Shown here in pieces: positions 15,668 to 24,193 of a stretch of DNA of 37,296 nt. The stretch covers positions 1 through 37,296 of the forward strand of contig DATESZ010000053.1 in NCBI GenBank assembly GCA_035283845.1, given 5' to 3'. The notes beneath the pieces are model-generated. The model saw nothing but the letters and a program-made list of their open reading frames with translations, made no database searches and was not told the origin of the DNA. The translations under genes and the position numbers were made by a program. Origin of the DNA: DATESZ01 sp035283845 (GTDB lineage Bacteria > Desulfobacterota > Syntrophia > Syntrophales > JACQWR01). Numbering within the stretch: the stretch's first letter is position 1; each line of letters starts with the position of its first letter.

Positions 15668-16796
15668 AATATGGAACATCCCTGAGCATGTGACGGCCGG
15701 AACGGAGATCGTCATGGAATATCGAATCACGGCGGGTAAACAGTTTCAATGCCGGGCCTTTCTGAAGGATGAGCCGGAGGCCGTTTTCGAACATGCCGTG
15801 GAGAACCCGTTTGTGAATATCGTCAACCCCGGAAGCATCCGTCTTCTCATCGAAGAGAAGGAAATATCGAAAAGCCTCCCTTGGGCAGGTAAATCCATTG
15901 ATTTTGAAAAGATCCGTCTATCTGTTTTGGATCGCTTGAAGTCGCGTCCTGCTCTTCAAAAGACCCTGGACTTCGTCCTGGTGGATGAAGGACAGGATTT
16001 GAGCCCACAGGCCTTTGAAATCATTTCCCTGGCGGCGCGGCATGTTACCGTCTTCGCCGACCGGATGCAGCAGATATTTGAAGAGGGGGCCGGGGAAGAA
16101 CAGATCTTGGCAGGGATGGGGATCAGAAAGGAAAACGCCACATTGTTGGGAGCATATCGGAACTCACCCTATGTGGCGCAATTGGCGGCCTATTTTATTC
16201 CTGATGCCGTTCGGCGCGGGCAGTATCTGTCTCAAATCGGCACACAACAACTGACGAAGGAACTGCCGCTCTGCTTTATCGCCCGCAATCATGACGATGA
16301 GATGGACCGCATGGCAGAGGTCATCCGCCAGCGCCAGTTGATGAACGAACGCGTCGGCATCGTTGTGCCGAAAAACAAGCAAGTGCACGGTTTTGCCACC
16401 GCTATGCAAGAGCGGGGGATCGATATTGAGAAAGCGGTGCCTCCAAAGAAGCCAGGCATGCCGATGGACTATGACTTCGGCAACAGTCTTCCCAAGATTG
16501 CCACGTACCACAGCGCCAAGGGCCTTACGTTCGACAGCGTTATCCTGCCGAAAATAACGGCAAGGGCCTTCGATAATATTCATGACAGCGGGTTGCGGCA
16601 ACGCATGCTGTTCGTCGGTGTCGCCCGAGCAACCCAATGGGTTTATCTCAGCACAACAAAAGACATGGAACTCAAGGAGTTCTCTCTTCTTGAAGATGCG
16701 GCAGCCAAGAACCACCTGACTATTCAGGACGGAAAAGCGTCACCGGTCACACCCAAGATGGTGCAACGGGATGATGATTATGACGCTCCGTTCTAA
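15600..16796 (+). pseudogene. Hsp70 C-terminal piece joined to the C-terminal half of a UvrD-like helicase
   Basis: Downstream of the frameshift the new frame carries Hsp70 substrate-binding sequence to about 15850 (FVNIVNPGSIRLLIEEKE). It then passes, without a stop, into a superfamily 1 helicase. The helicase part has DFVLVDEGQDLSPQ (Walker B, motif II), GAYRNSPYVAQL (motif IV-like), IATYHSAKGLTFDSVILP (motif V) and RMLFVGVARATQWVYLS (motif VI). The Walker A/GKT motif and motif Ia are absent, so it cannot hydrolyse ATP alone. The simplest reading is a deletion fusing two neighbouring genes, plus a frameshift. The frame ends at 16796. Confidence 0.78.
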
Positions 16797-16851
16797 GGTC
16801 GTTGCTGGCTCGGCTGATAGGTTTATTGGATCATCTTTACAGGGGGCGGCT

Positions 16852-16959
16852 ATGAAAACCATCCGGATATCCGATGAAGTATGGGCTGAAATCGCGAAAA
16901 GGGGCAAGTTCGGCGAGACAGAAGATGATGTCTTGCAACGTATTTTCGGGATATCTTAA
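16852..16959 (+). CDS. 35-residue SeqA-N-like/ribbon-helix-helix micro-protein
   Basis: MKTIRISDEVWAEIAKRGKF followed by GETEDDVLQRIFGIS. It resembles the short N-terminal oligomerisation domain of SeqA and related ribbon-helix-helix proteins. AGGGGGCGGCT precedes the ATG at 16852. It lies 55 bp after the helicase remnant and is likely co-transcribed with it. Such short proteins are often found next to nuclease/helicase genes; function unknown. Confidence 0.55.
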   Translation: MKTIRISDEVWAEIAKRGKFGETEDDVLQRIFGIS

Positions 16960-17019
16960 ATACAGATAAAACCGACACCACCTCCGTTTAGATCGCGAAT
17001 TAGAAAAGCAGAGATAAGA

Positions 17020-17232
17020 ATGTCATCGAATGTTGTGGGCAATAAGCTTGTTGTGCAGTTTGAAAATGGAATATCAAATTCCTGGGGACTCCCTGATCGT
17101 AGTGATGCCTCCAAGATTCGCCAAGTAAGAGATAGCGCAGTAAACTTTGCCATACAGAATAAGGCATCATTCGGCCAGCAGAATGCGGTTAAAAAGGCCT
17201 TAACTGATGCTGGTTATTATGTATCAAGGTAA
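17020..17232 (+). CDS. Small hypothetical protein, 70 residues
   Basis: The frame reads MSSNVVGNKLVVQFENGISN, then SWGLPDRSDASKIRQVRDSA, then VNFAIQNKASFGQ, ending TDAGYYVSR. The composition is natural (no low complexity), suggesting a real protein, but the ribosome site (AGAGATAAG) is weak. No family recognised. It is the last frame inside the block bounded by the 39-bp repeats. Confidence 0.5.
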   Translation: MSSNVVGNKLVVQFENGISNSWGLPDRSDASKIRQVRDSAVNFAIQNKASFGQQNAVKKALTDAGYYVSR

Positions 17233-17384
17233 TTCACCTTTTTCCACGCGTTCCTGCGCATTACCAAAAGAAATATGCTATCCAAGGGCATCTGCCGCAA
17301 ATCTCGACTTCAATAAACTATAACCTATCAACATGATCGAGGTTACTGATAAGGTGAAGGCCGCGTTTGTTCGCTTACTCTTCT

Positions 17385-17423
17385 ATTGTGCTTGACGAAT
17401 ATCCGGAAAATCCTATAAAAGGC
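17385..17423 (+). repeat. 39-bp direct repeat, right copy; promoter of the ampG operon
   Basis: 38 of 39 bases match 4381-4419 in the same orientation. TTGACG (17392-17397), 16 bp, TATAAA (17414-17419) form a credible sigma-70 promoter 47 bp upstream of the MFS gene start. It marks the right edge of the 13-kb accessory block. This copy is probably the native one, since it drives a sensible operon. Confidence 0.85.
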
Positions 17424-17465
17424 TCGCTGGGGATGGAGGGTGGATGAAAGAAAACAGGGGATGTA

Positions 17466-18758
17466 ATGAAAAATAAACCGGCGGCGCGCCGGCCCTTTGC
17501 ATGGGTTCCTTCCCTTTATGTTGCCGAGGGCATACCATACATTATCGCCATGACGGTTTCCGTCATTCTTTATAAAAGACTGGGGGTTTCCAATACTGAC
17601 ATTGCCTTGTATACGAGCTGGTTCTACCTGCCCTGGGTCATAAAACCTCTCTGGAGCCCCTTAATAGATATGCACCGTACCAAAAGGTCATGGATAGTGG
17701 CGATGCAGTTATTGATCGGCCTTTCCCTTGTCTCTGTGGCTTTTAACATTTCCTCTCCGGGTTTTTTCCGTTATACCCTGATTTTTTTCTGGATAATGGC
17801 CTTAAGTTCCGCAACCCATGACATTGCCGCGGACGGTTTTTACATGTTGGGGCTCGATGCTCACGAGCAGGCGGCATTCGTGGGGGTCCGCACCACCTTT
17901 TATCGTATCGCCACGATTGCCGTAAAAGGGGGGCTGGTGATACTGGCCGGCTATTTGGAGATGGGAGGTTTTTCCACAGCCGATGCCTGGTCGCTTACCT
18001 TTCTTGTGGTGGCGGCGGTTTGCATTGCCCTGTTTTTTTATCATTTTTTTGTTCTGCCCTATCCGGCCATTGATCAACCGGCCCCGGCTGCCTCATCCCG
18101 GCACTGGGTTTACGAGTTCTTCCGAATCATCATCCTTTTCTTCAGGAAGAAGGGTATAGTTGCCATCATCGCCTTTTTCCTTTTTTACCGCTTTGCCGAG
18201 GCGCAGTTAGTAAAAATGGTGGCGCCCTTTCTGCTCGATCCTCCGGCGCGGGGCGGTTTAGGGTTGACGACAGCCGAGGTAGGAATCGTTTACGGCACGG
18301 TAGGCGTCATTGCCTTAATGGCAGGCGGCCTTCTGGGCGGCTACGCGATTTATAAAAAGGGCTTGAAATACTGGCTCTGGATCATGGTATGCGCCATGCA
18401 CCTGCCTGATCTTATCTTCGTTTACCTTTCCTATGCCCTGCCCAGTAACCTGCTCATCATAAATCTTGCCGTCGCTGCCGAACAATTCGGTTTCGGTTTC
18501 GGTTTTACGGCCTTTACGATGGTCATGATCCTGGCAGCCGAAGGGGAGTACAAAACCGTCCATTACGCGATTGGCACAGGCTTTATGGCGTTGGGGATGA
18601 TGTTGCCCGCCATGTTCAGCGGCTGGATACAGGAACATTTAGGTTATCACAACTTTTTTATATGGGTGGTCTTCTCCACTATTCCCGGCTTTATCGTCAC
18701 CGCGCTGATCAGGATAGATCCGGAGTTCGGAAAGAAGAAAGAGGCAGGTTCTAAATGA
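17466..18758 (+). CDS. ampG: AmpG-like MFS permease for muropeptide uptake
   Basis: 430 residues with about 12 hydrophobic segments. The N-terminus WVPSLYVAEGIPYIIAMTVS is typical of AmpG, as is the early YTSWFYLPWVIKPLWSPLID loop. AmpG brings GlcNAc-anhydroMurNAc peptides from periplasm to cytoplasm. Its stop overlaps the start of the MurU-like gene (ATGA at 18755-18758), and that gene overlaps the AmgK-like gene, so the three form a tight operon. The two cytoplasmic partners act on MurNAc, which supports AmpG rather than another MFS carrier. Start at ATG 17466 after AGGGGATGTA. Confidence 0.82.
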   Translation: MKNKPAARRPFAWVPSLYVAEGIPYIIAMTVSVILYKRLGVSNTDIALYTSWFYLPWVIKPLWSPLIDMHRTKRSWIVAMQLLIGLSLVSVAFNISSPGFFRYTLIFFWIMALSSATHDIAADGFYMLGLDAHEQAAFVGVRTTFYRIATIAVKGGLVILAGYLEMGGFSTADAWSLTFLVVAAVCIALFFYHFFVLPYPAIDQPAPAASSRHWVYEFFRIIILFFRKKGIVAIIAFFLFYRFAEAQLVKMVAPFLLDPPARGGLGLTTAEVGIVYGTVGVIALMAGGLLGGYAIYKKGLKYWLWIMVCAMHLPDLIFVYLSYALPSNLLIINLAVAAEQFGFGFGFTAFTMVMILAAEGEYKTVHYAIGTGFMALGMMLPAMFSGWIQEHLGYHNFFIWVVFSTIPGFIVTALIRIDPEFGKKKEAGSK

Positions 18759-19483
18759 GCGGAACTCCGGTCAAGACGGCCTTTATACTCGGCGCCGGCC
18801 TGGGCGTCCGCCTGCGTCCCCTGACAGACACCACTCCTAAACCGCTTTTGCCGTTGGGAGGCCGCCCCATCATAACCTATGCCATGGAACATCTCCTGAC
18901 CGTCGGCGTGGAACGCTTTATCGTAAATACCCACCATTTAGCCGATGTTTACCTTCAGGTCTTTCCGGAAGAAAAATGGCGGGGCAGGCCTGTTATTTTC
19001 CGCTACGAGCCGAATTTACTCGACACGGCCGGCGGTCTCAAAAACATCGAAGACCTCCTGGAAGGGGATGAAGATATTCTTGTTTACAACGGGGACGTCA
19101 TCAGCGATCTGCCTCTTCACCGTCTTCTCGCCGCTCACCATGCCGCGGGGAAGGAAGTTACCCTGGCCCTGAGAAGCAGCGGCTTTCCTCTCCATGTCTG
19201 CCTGAACGAGCTTGATGAAGTCTGCGATTTTCGCAATGCGCTAAACAGGAAGGGTAAAAACCGCCTCTTTACGGGTATCTATGTGGTACAAAAAAAACTT
19301 CTCGACCGTCTGACACGGGGTCGCCGAGAGTCGGTTATTGCGGTATTCCTCGACATGATCAAAGAAATCCCCGGGAGTGTGGCCGGTGTCGTAATCGACG
19401 AGGGCAGTTGGTATGACGTAGGGTCGCTTCCTGAATACGAAAGGGTAAGGGAACTGATGAGGAAAGACGGGGCCGGAGCGTGA
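18755..19483 (+). CDS. murU: MurU-like nucleotidyltransferase (MurNAc-1-phosphate uridylyltransferase)
   Basis: 242 residues. The sugar-nucleotide pyrophosphorylase signature GAGLGVRLRPLTDTTPKPLL lies at residues 12-31, followed by NTHHLAD, ILVYNGDVISDLPL (metal-binding Asp) and WYDVGSLPEY. The short length without a C-terminal hexapeptide-repeat domain fits MurU, which makes UDP-MurNAc from MurNAc-1-phosphate. Mannose-1-phosphate guanylyltransferase is an alternative by sequence alone. The adjacent kinase and AmpG favour cell-wall salvage. Confidence 0.8.
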   Translation: MSGTPVKTAFILGAGLGVRLRPLTDTTPKPLLPLGGRPIITYAMEHLLTVGVERFIVNTHHLADVYLQVFPEEKWRGRPVIFRYEPNLLDTAGGLKNIEDLLEGDEDILVYNGDVISDLPLHRLLAAHHAAGKEVTLALRSSGFPLHVCLNELDEVCDFRNALNRKGKNRLFTGIYVVQKKLLDRLTRGRRESVIAVFLDMIKEIPGSVAGVVIDEGSWYDVGSLPEYERVRELMRKDGAGA

Positions 19484-20496
19484 ACCATTCGGATGAAGAG
19501 ATCGGAGCATCGGTGCGTGAGGCCCTGGGGCTTGAGGAAAAGACGTCCCTGGAGGTGATCCCTCTGGCCGTGAGGGGCTCTCAGAGGTCTTTTTGCCGTA
19601 TCCGTTACGGCAACCGCGAAAGTGTCATTTTCATGCAATACAGCGGGGAGCGCAGGGAAAATAATTATTATGCCGGCCTGGCCCGATTTCTTCAGAAAAT
19701 CGGCGTTTCCGTGCCGCGGATATTTTATCATGACGGGAGGAAGAATTTTCTCCTCATGGAAGACCTGGGAGACAGAGACCTGTGGCATTACCGGCAGGCG
19801 CCCTGGGAGGAACGTAGGAGATATTATTTCAAGACATTGGATATTATCCGTAAACTCCACGCCTTCCGGCAGGAAGAATCGTCCCTGGCCGGGGTCGCCA
19901 TGATGGAGGCCTTTGATGCCGGCCTGTACCGTTGGGAACGCGACTATTTCCGGGAGAATTTCGTGAGGGAAGTCTGCGGTATAGAACTTAACGCATCAGA
20001 GGCGGAGATAGTGGAAAAAGAACTTGTCCTTGTTGCGGAAGGTCTGGAAGGATCGCAATCTTGCCTCGTGCACCGCGATTTGCAATCCCAGAATGTCATG
20101 ATACGCAATGACGATCCGGTGTTAATTGATTTCCAGGGGATGCGCTACGGCAATCCTCTCTACGACCTGGGTTCGCTCCTTTATGACCCCTACGTTTCCT
20201 TTACCGGCGAGGAACGGCACGAGTTGCTTGATTATTATTACGGGATTTTCACTGCGGGTTGCGACTTCAGGACTTTCGGGGAAAATTTCCGGAAAGCCTC
20301 GGTGCAACGTTTATTGCAGGCCCTCGGCGCTTACGGATTTTTAGGGCTTAAAAGCAATCAACGGGAATTTCTCGCCTATATTCCCTCCGGCCTCAATAAC
20401 CTCATTGAAGCCATGGGAACAAGCCCCGCTTTTAACCATCTCAGGGACCTTGCCCTCCGCTGCCGTCAGGCGCTTGAAAAAAGGGGATCCGCATAG
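19480..20496 (+). CDS. amgK: AmgK-like anomeric sugar kinase (aminoglycoside phosphotransferase fold)
   Basis: 338 residues, starting at GTG 19480 overlapping the murU stop. The APH-type catalytic loop is LVHRDLQSQNVMI (His198, Asp200, Asn205), and the metal motif is LIDFQGMRYGNPLYDL (Asp217). The nucleotide-binding N-terminus has FLLMEDLGDRDLW. Next to MurU this is the AmgK partner, which phosphorylates MurNAc or GlcNAc at C1. Together the pair bypasses de novo UDP-MurNAc synthesis and in pseudomonads confers intrinsic fosfomycin tolerance. Confidence 0.82.
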   Translation: MNHSDEEIGASVREALGLEEKTSLEVIPLAVRGSQRSFCRIRYGNRESVIFMQYSGERRENNYYAGLARFLQKIGVSVPRIFYHDGRKNFLLMEDLGDRDLWHYRQAPWEERRRYYFKTLDIIRKLHAFRQEESSLAGVAMMEAFDAGLYRWERDYFRENFVREVCGIELNASEAEIVEKELVLVAEGLEGSQSCLVHRDLQSQNVMIRNDDPVLIDFQGMRYGNPLYDLGSLLYDPYVSFTGEERHELLDYYYGIFTAGCDFRTFGENFRKASVQRLLQALGAYGFLGLKSNQREFLAYIPSGLNNLIEAMGTSPAFNHLRDLALRCRQALEKRGSA

Positions 20497-20503
20497 GTTT
20501 TTT

Positions 20504-20518
20504 CCCCTTTGGAAGGGG
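20504..20518. repeat. Short GC hairpin between convergent genes
   Basis: CCCCTT-TGG-AAGGGG lies between amgK (+) and the lipoprotein gene (-). The T-run precedes rather than follows it, so it does not read as an ordinary intrinsic terminator on either strand. It may be a short relative of the GC palindrome family. Confidence 0.4.
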
Positions 20519-20541
20519 GGATGAAGCGGGTTTTATCTCCG

Positions 20542-21279
20542 TTAGAGTTTTAAAATTAGCGGATAGAGTTTTCCCGTATCTATTGCCTTTAGTTGCAGCC
20601 TCAGCTCCTTTGACTTTTTGGCTTCACCGGGGAAGAAGATGAAGCCGTGGGCAACCTCCTGGGGCTTTACCGCCCGCTTCTCTAAGGATCTGGTTTCCAG
20701 ATCATCACGTATATGTTCCCGCACTTCTTCGTCCGTTAATCCCTTGGAGCCGCCCGCAGTCAGGCCCATCGCCGCTCCCACTGCGGCTCCTTTTAATGCT
20801 GCATCGCCTACATTACTTCCCGAAACTATCCCTACGGCGGCGCCGATAATACCGCCCGCGGCGCCTGCCAGCCCACCGTATTTAAGTCCTTCCGGCGCGA
20901 CCTTGCCAAGCTCCGTCTTTTTAGTTATCCGGTCATAAGCCAGGTCCGCATCAAGGATAGACCAGAGATTATTTTCTTCGTCCACCAGAAAGGTTTGAGC
21001 GGGGACAATTTCCAGGGGATGACCTCCCTTGTTATCAAATATTACCTGGACAGGTAGTATGCCTGCTCCTTTTATATCAAAGCCGAAGGCCTTACCCGCT
21101 TCATCTTTGTCATCGTAGGATTTGGCGGCGATAAACGCTTCAGCGGCTTCCGTGGCATTCGGATAGGCGGAAGGGAGTTTGAAAGGGAGCACCTGTCTTT
21201 CATAACTCGCACAGGCCGTAAGTAAGGCCGCTATAAAAACAATTGCCATAGCCTTGAGAGTGAGCTTATTTTTTTTCAT
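20542..21279 (-). CDS. Glycine-zipper lipoprotein of unknown function
   Basis: 245 residues from ATG 21279 (AAGGAG upstream; the longer frame to 21303 is rejected on that ground). The signal peptide KKNKLTLKAMAIVFIAALLT ends in the lipobox LTAC with Cys23, so it should be a lipoprotein. A Gly/Ala-rich zipper (YGGLAGAAGGIIGAAVGIVSG, then AALKGAAVGAAMGL) lies around residues 132-175 and probably inserts in or associates with membrane. The C-terminal part has beta-type sequence (VAHGFIFFPGEA, LRLQLKAIDTGKLYPL). It has its own promoter and looks monocistronic. Confidence 0.8.
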   Translation of the reverse strand: MKKNKLTLKAMAIVFIAALLTACASYERQVLPFKLPSAYPNATEAAEAFIAAKSYDDKDEAGKAFGFDIKGAGILPVQVIFDNKGGHPLEIVPAQTFLVDEENNLWSILDADLAYDRITKKTELGKVAPEGLKYGGLAGAAGGIIGAAVGIVSGSNVGDAALKGAAVGAAMGLTAGGSKGLTDEEVREHIRDDLETRSLEKRAVKPQEVAHGFIFFPGEAKKSKELRLQLKAIDTGKLYPLILKL

Positions 21280-21323
21280 GATCGTTCTCCTTATTGCAAG
21301 CAAATTAAAGTTTCTTTGACCAT

Positions 21324-21352
21324 ACTTTACTAAATTGCCGATGCAATGTCAA
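21324..21352 (-). promoter_or_regulatory. Sigma-70 promoter of the glycine-zipper lipoprotein gene
   Basis: On the minus strand TTGACA (21352-21347), 17 bp, TAAAGT (21329-21324), 45 bp upstream of the ATG. The -35 box abuts the stop codon of the flavoprotein gene. Confidence 0.6.
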
Positions 21353-22687
21353 CTAATCCAGGGAGGCCTGTTCCCCAGCTATATAGCCGGTGGAAAAAGC
21401 TGCCTGAAGGTTGTAACCGCCCGTGTCGGCATCGATATCCAGCACCTCGCCGCAGAAATACAGTCCGGAAAGCAGCCGTGAGCCCATAGTGCGGGGATCG
21501 ACTTCTTTCAGCGATACTCCGCCAGCCGTGACGATGGCCGTTGCCATGGGAAGGGGACGAAGGATATTGAAACGGAGCGATTTAAGGAGGTCAAGCAACC
21601 GTTCCCGTTCCGCTGCCGTTATCTGATGTGCCGGTTTGTCAGGAGAAATCTTCGTCATGAAGACAAAGGGATCTATCAACTTGCCGGGCAGCAAGCCGGC
21701 GAGGATACGGCGGTAACTGCGTTTACTGAACCGGTCGAAGTCCCGCTGCACCCGTAAGCGAAGTTGTTCCCGGCTAAGGGCGGGTTTGAGATCAATGGAA
21801 ACGCTTACGGGACCGCGCTCCAGGGCGTCCACAACGGACAGGCTTATGAGGAGGGAAATGGGTCCCCCGATGCCGAAATGGGTCATCATCATCTCGCCCA
21901 GCCGGCTTTCGATAACCATAGGGGGCGGCCTTATGGAAAAGCCGCGGCCCGTATCTACTTTGGGTGTAAGAGAAACATCGATATTTTCCGCCGGGCACTG
22001 AAAGGCCGTCAGGCGGACATTCCGGAGACTTGCGCCCTGCATTGATTTAGCCAGGTTTTTGTTGTCCACCACAAGCGGCACAAGGGCAGGGCGTAATCTG
22101 GTTACCCTGTGCCCCAGCGCCTCAGCCATATGATAACCGTCGCCGCTGGAACCTGTGCCCGGCCAGGTTGCCCCTCCTGTGGCGATGATCACGGCGGAAG
22201 CGGGAAATATCTCCCGATCCGATCGAACTCCCGTAACCCGCCCCCCCGTTGTCAGAATCTCTATTACGCGGATAGAATATTTGAGCTTTACACCCTGCTC
22301 GGAGATGTATCGCATCAGCGCGGCCACCACATCCCCGGCATCGTCGGAGACAGGGAATATCCTTCCCCCCCGCTCGGTCTTGGTTTCCACACCGTAGTTC
22401 CGGAAAAAAGCAAGCAGGTCTTCGCGGAAATAGCGATGAAAGGCCTGACGTAGGAAAGAGCCGTTGGCGCCGTACATGGCGATAAAGTGCTCTAAAGGCT
22501 TGGAATTTGTAAGATTGCAACGGGACTTGCCGCTGATGAGGATTTTTTTCCCAGGCCGTTCCGTCTTTTCCAGGAGCAGGACTTCCGCGCCCATTTCGGC
22601 CGCCCTGCCGGCAGCCATCATGCCGCTTGCCCCTGCGCCTACAACTATCACCCTTCCCGCGGCGTCATTATGCTTGCTGTTTTTCAT
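21353..22687 (-). CDS. BaiN/HI0933-family FAD-dependent oxidoreductase
   Basis: 444 residues. The N-terminal Rossmann motif VIVVGAGASGMMAAGRAA (residues 13-30) binds FAD. KKILISGKSRCNLTN, IIATGGATWPGTGSSGDGY and TAGGVSLKEVDPRTM are characteristic of the HI0933/YhiN (BaiN) family. The C-terminus LYFCGEVLDIDADTGGYNLQAAFSTG closes the FAD site. In gut Clostridium a member is linked to bile-acid dehydroxylation; in most bacteria the substrate is unknown. It stands alone between divergent and downstream genes, so context does not help. Confidence 0.88.
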   Translation of the reverse strand: MKNSKHNDAAGRVIVVGAGASGMMAAGRAAEMGAEVLLLEKTERPGKKILISGKSRCNLTNSKPLEHFIAMYGANGSFLRQAFHRYFREDLLAFFRNYGVETKTERGGRIFPVSDDAGDVVAALMRYISEQGVKLKYSIRVIEILTTGGRVTGVRSDREIFPASAVIIATGGATWPGTGSSGDGYHMAEALGHRVTRLRPALVPLVVDNKNLAKSMQGASLRNVRLTAFQCPAENIDVSLTPKVDTGRGFSIRPPPMVIESRLGEMMMTHFGIGGPISLLISLSVVDALERGPVSVSIDLKPALSREQLRLRVQRDFDRFSKRSYRRILAGLLPGKLIDPFVFMTKISPDKPAHQITAAERERLLDLLKSLRFNILRPLPMATAIVTAGGVSLKEVDPRTMGSRLLSGLYFCGEVLDIDADTGGYNLQAAFSTGYIAGEQASLD

Positions 22688-22750
22688 GCCGGCGCTCTCC
22701 TGTCTGCGCCTATCATGAAGGGAAAGAATGGGTCAAGCAATTATAAAGCG

Positions 22751-22765
22751 ATTAGTCAAACTAAT
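22751..22765. promoter_or_regulatory. Short perfect palindrome between divergent genes
   Basis: ATTAGT-CAA-ACTAAT lies 63 bp from the flavoprotein start and 76 bp from the terpene-synthase-like start. It is a candidate operator for either direction; no regulator is identifiable. Confidence 0.35.
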
Positions 22766-22841
22766 TTACGGTTGTGTGAAAAACGGGTTTGTGTTATGAA
22801 CAGGAAGATTCTTCGGTCATTTTGAGCAAAGGAGGGACATT

Positions 22842-23912
22842 GTGCTGCCCCCAAACTCACTTCTGACGTTAATGCCCAAGATTTTTCTTAATGTTCGTCC
22901 CCGGGTTCATGAATATCTGAAACATTGGATAGAGCGGGCCACCCAAATTCCCAGCCCGGAACTTCAAAAACAGGCCCTTGCCAGCATCCGTTCCAAGACC
23001 TTTCACTGCGAAGGTGGTTCTATTTACGGGCTCCTTGCCGGTAATCAATACCCGGAGGCTATCCGCTTCATTGTTGCCTACCAGACTATAAGCGATTATC
23101 TTGACAACCTGTGCGATCGGAGCACATCCTTAAATCCGGATGATTTTCGCATCTTGCACGCCTCAATGCGCCATGCCCTCACACCCGGGTCAATATCGTC
23201 AGATTATTACCTGTACCGTGATGAACAAGACGATGGAGGTTACCTGACCGCGCTTGTCAGAACATGTCAGGATGTGCTTGCCGGTTTGCCGGCCTATTCC
23301 CTGATCGCCCCTTATCTTCACGAATTAGCGGACTATTACTGCGATTTGCAGGTATACAAGCATGTAAGTAAAGAAGAACGCATTCCCCTGTTAAAAGCGT
23401 GGTTTGATATGAAAAGAGAAGGCCTGCCGGCCATGGAATGGTATGAGTTTGCCGCCTGTTCCGGTTCCACCGTCGGCATATTCTGTCTTGTCGCCCAGGC
23501 TTTTCATCAGGATTGCACCGATTTGCAGGTGCAAAAAATTAAAAAGGCCTACTTCCCCTGGGTGCAGGGGCTGCATATCCTCTTAGATTACCTGATTGAC
23601 CAGGATGAAGATGGTCTCGGCGGCGACCTTAACTTTTGTTCACACTATCAGGATCATCAAGAAATGGTTTCCCGTATTACCCATTTTTATACGCAGGCAA
23701 ACCTGAGCATCGCTTCCCTGCCTTTCACTAATTTCCATCGCATGATCAACCGGGGTTTGCTGGGAATCTATTTCGCCGATCAAAAGGTGTACCGGCAGAA
23801 AGAGGTGCGGAAAGCGGTAAGGGAAATGATTTTTCTTGGAGGCGGCGTGGGACTGTTTTTTTACCTTGTCTGCTCCTTGTATCGGCGGATGCCGGCGAGT
23901 AAAGCTGCTTGA
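22842..23912 (+). CDS. DUF2600/YtpB-like terpene synthase homologue
   Basis: 356 residues, starting at GTG 22842 behind AAAGGAGGGACATT. Matches the YtpB family: GGSIYGLLAGNQYPEAIRFI, then the acidic motif SDYLDNLCDR (Asp85, Asp88, Asp92) and the second acidic motif LLDYLIDQDEDGLGGDLNFC (Asp249, Asp253, Asp255, Asp257). Bacillus YtpB makes tetraprenyl-beta-curcumene, a sesquarterpene, from heptaprenyl diphosphate. The C-terminus has a hydrophobic helix (MIFLGGGVGLFFYLVCSLY). Acidic motifs are intact, so it is probably active; product unknown. No prenyl-diphosphate synthase or cyclase is nearby. Confidence 0.82.
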   Translation: MLPPNSLLTLMPKIFLNVRPRVHEYLKHWIERATQIPSPELQKQALASIRSKTFHCEGGSIYGLLAGNQYPEAIRFIVAYQTISDYLDNLCDRSTSLNPDDFRILHASMRHALTPGSISSDYYLYRDEQDDGGYLTALVRTCQDVLAGLPAYSLIAPYLHELADYYCDLQVYKHVSKEERIPLLKAWFDMKREGLPAMEWYEFAACSGSTVGIFCLVAQAFHQDCTDLQVQKIKKAYFPWVQGLHILLDYLIDQDEDGLGGDLNFCSHYQDHQEMVSRITHFYTQANLSIASLPFTNFHRMINRGLLGIYFADQKVYRQKEVRKAVREMIFLGGGVGLFFYLVCSLYRRMPASKAA

Positions 23913-24069
23913 AGAGAGCGCAGGATAGGCGATTCAGAAGTAAGTGAGTAATTTGTCATTGCGATAAAAGCTAAGTAATCACATGATATATTTACATTAT
24001 CTGGGATTTAACGGACAGAAGGATCATAGCGGCTCTAACGATGAAGCTCTGACCTTGCTGATGAAAATT

Positions 24070-24086
24070 TCCCCATCACCTGGGGA
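24070..24086 (+). terminator. Stem-loop downstream of the terpene-synthase-like gene
   Basis: TCCCCA-TCACC-TGGGGA forms a perfect 6-bp stem followed by TTAATTCT, only weakly T-rich. It lies 158 bp after the stop codon and could be a terminator or part of the downstream control region. Confidence 0.4.
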
Positions 24087-24193
24087 TTAATTCTCCATTA
24101 TGCCAGCTCGCGCTATAAACATTACTTTTAAATAGTTATTTATTATCAGCATGTTACTTGTTTATTGTCCATTATTTACGGATATTTATGCTT

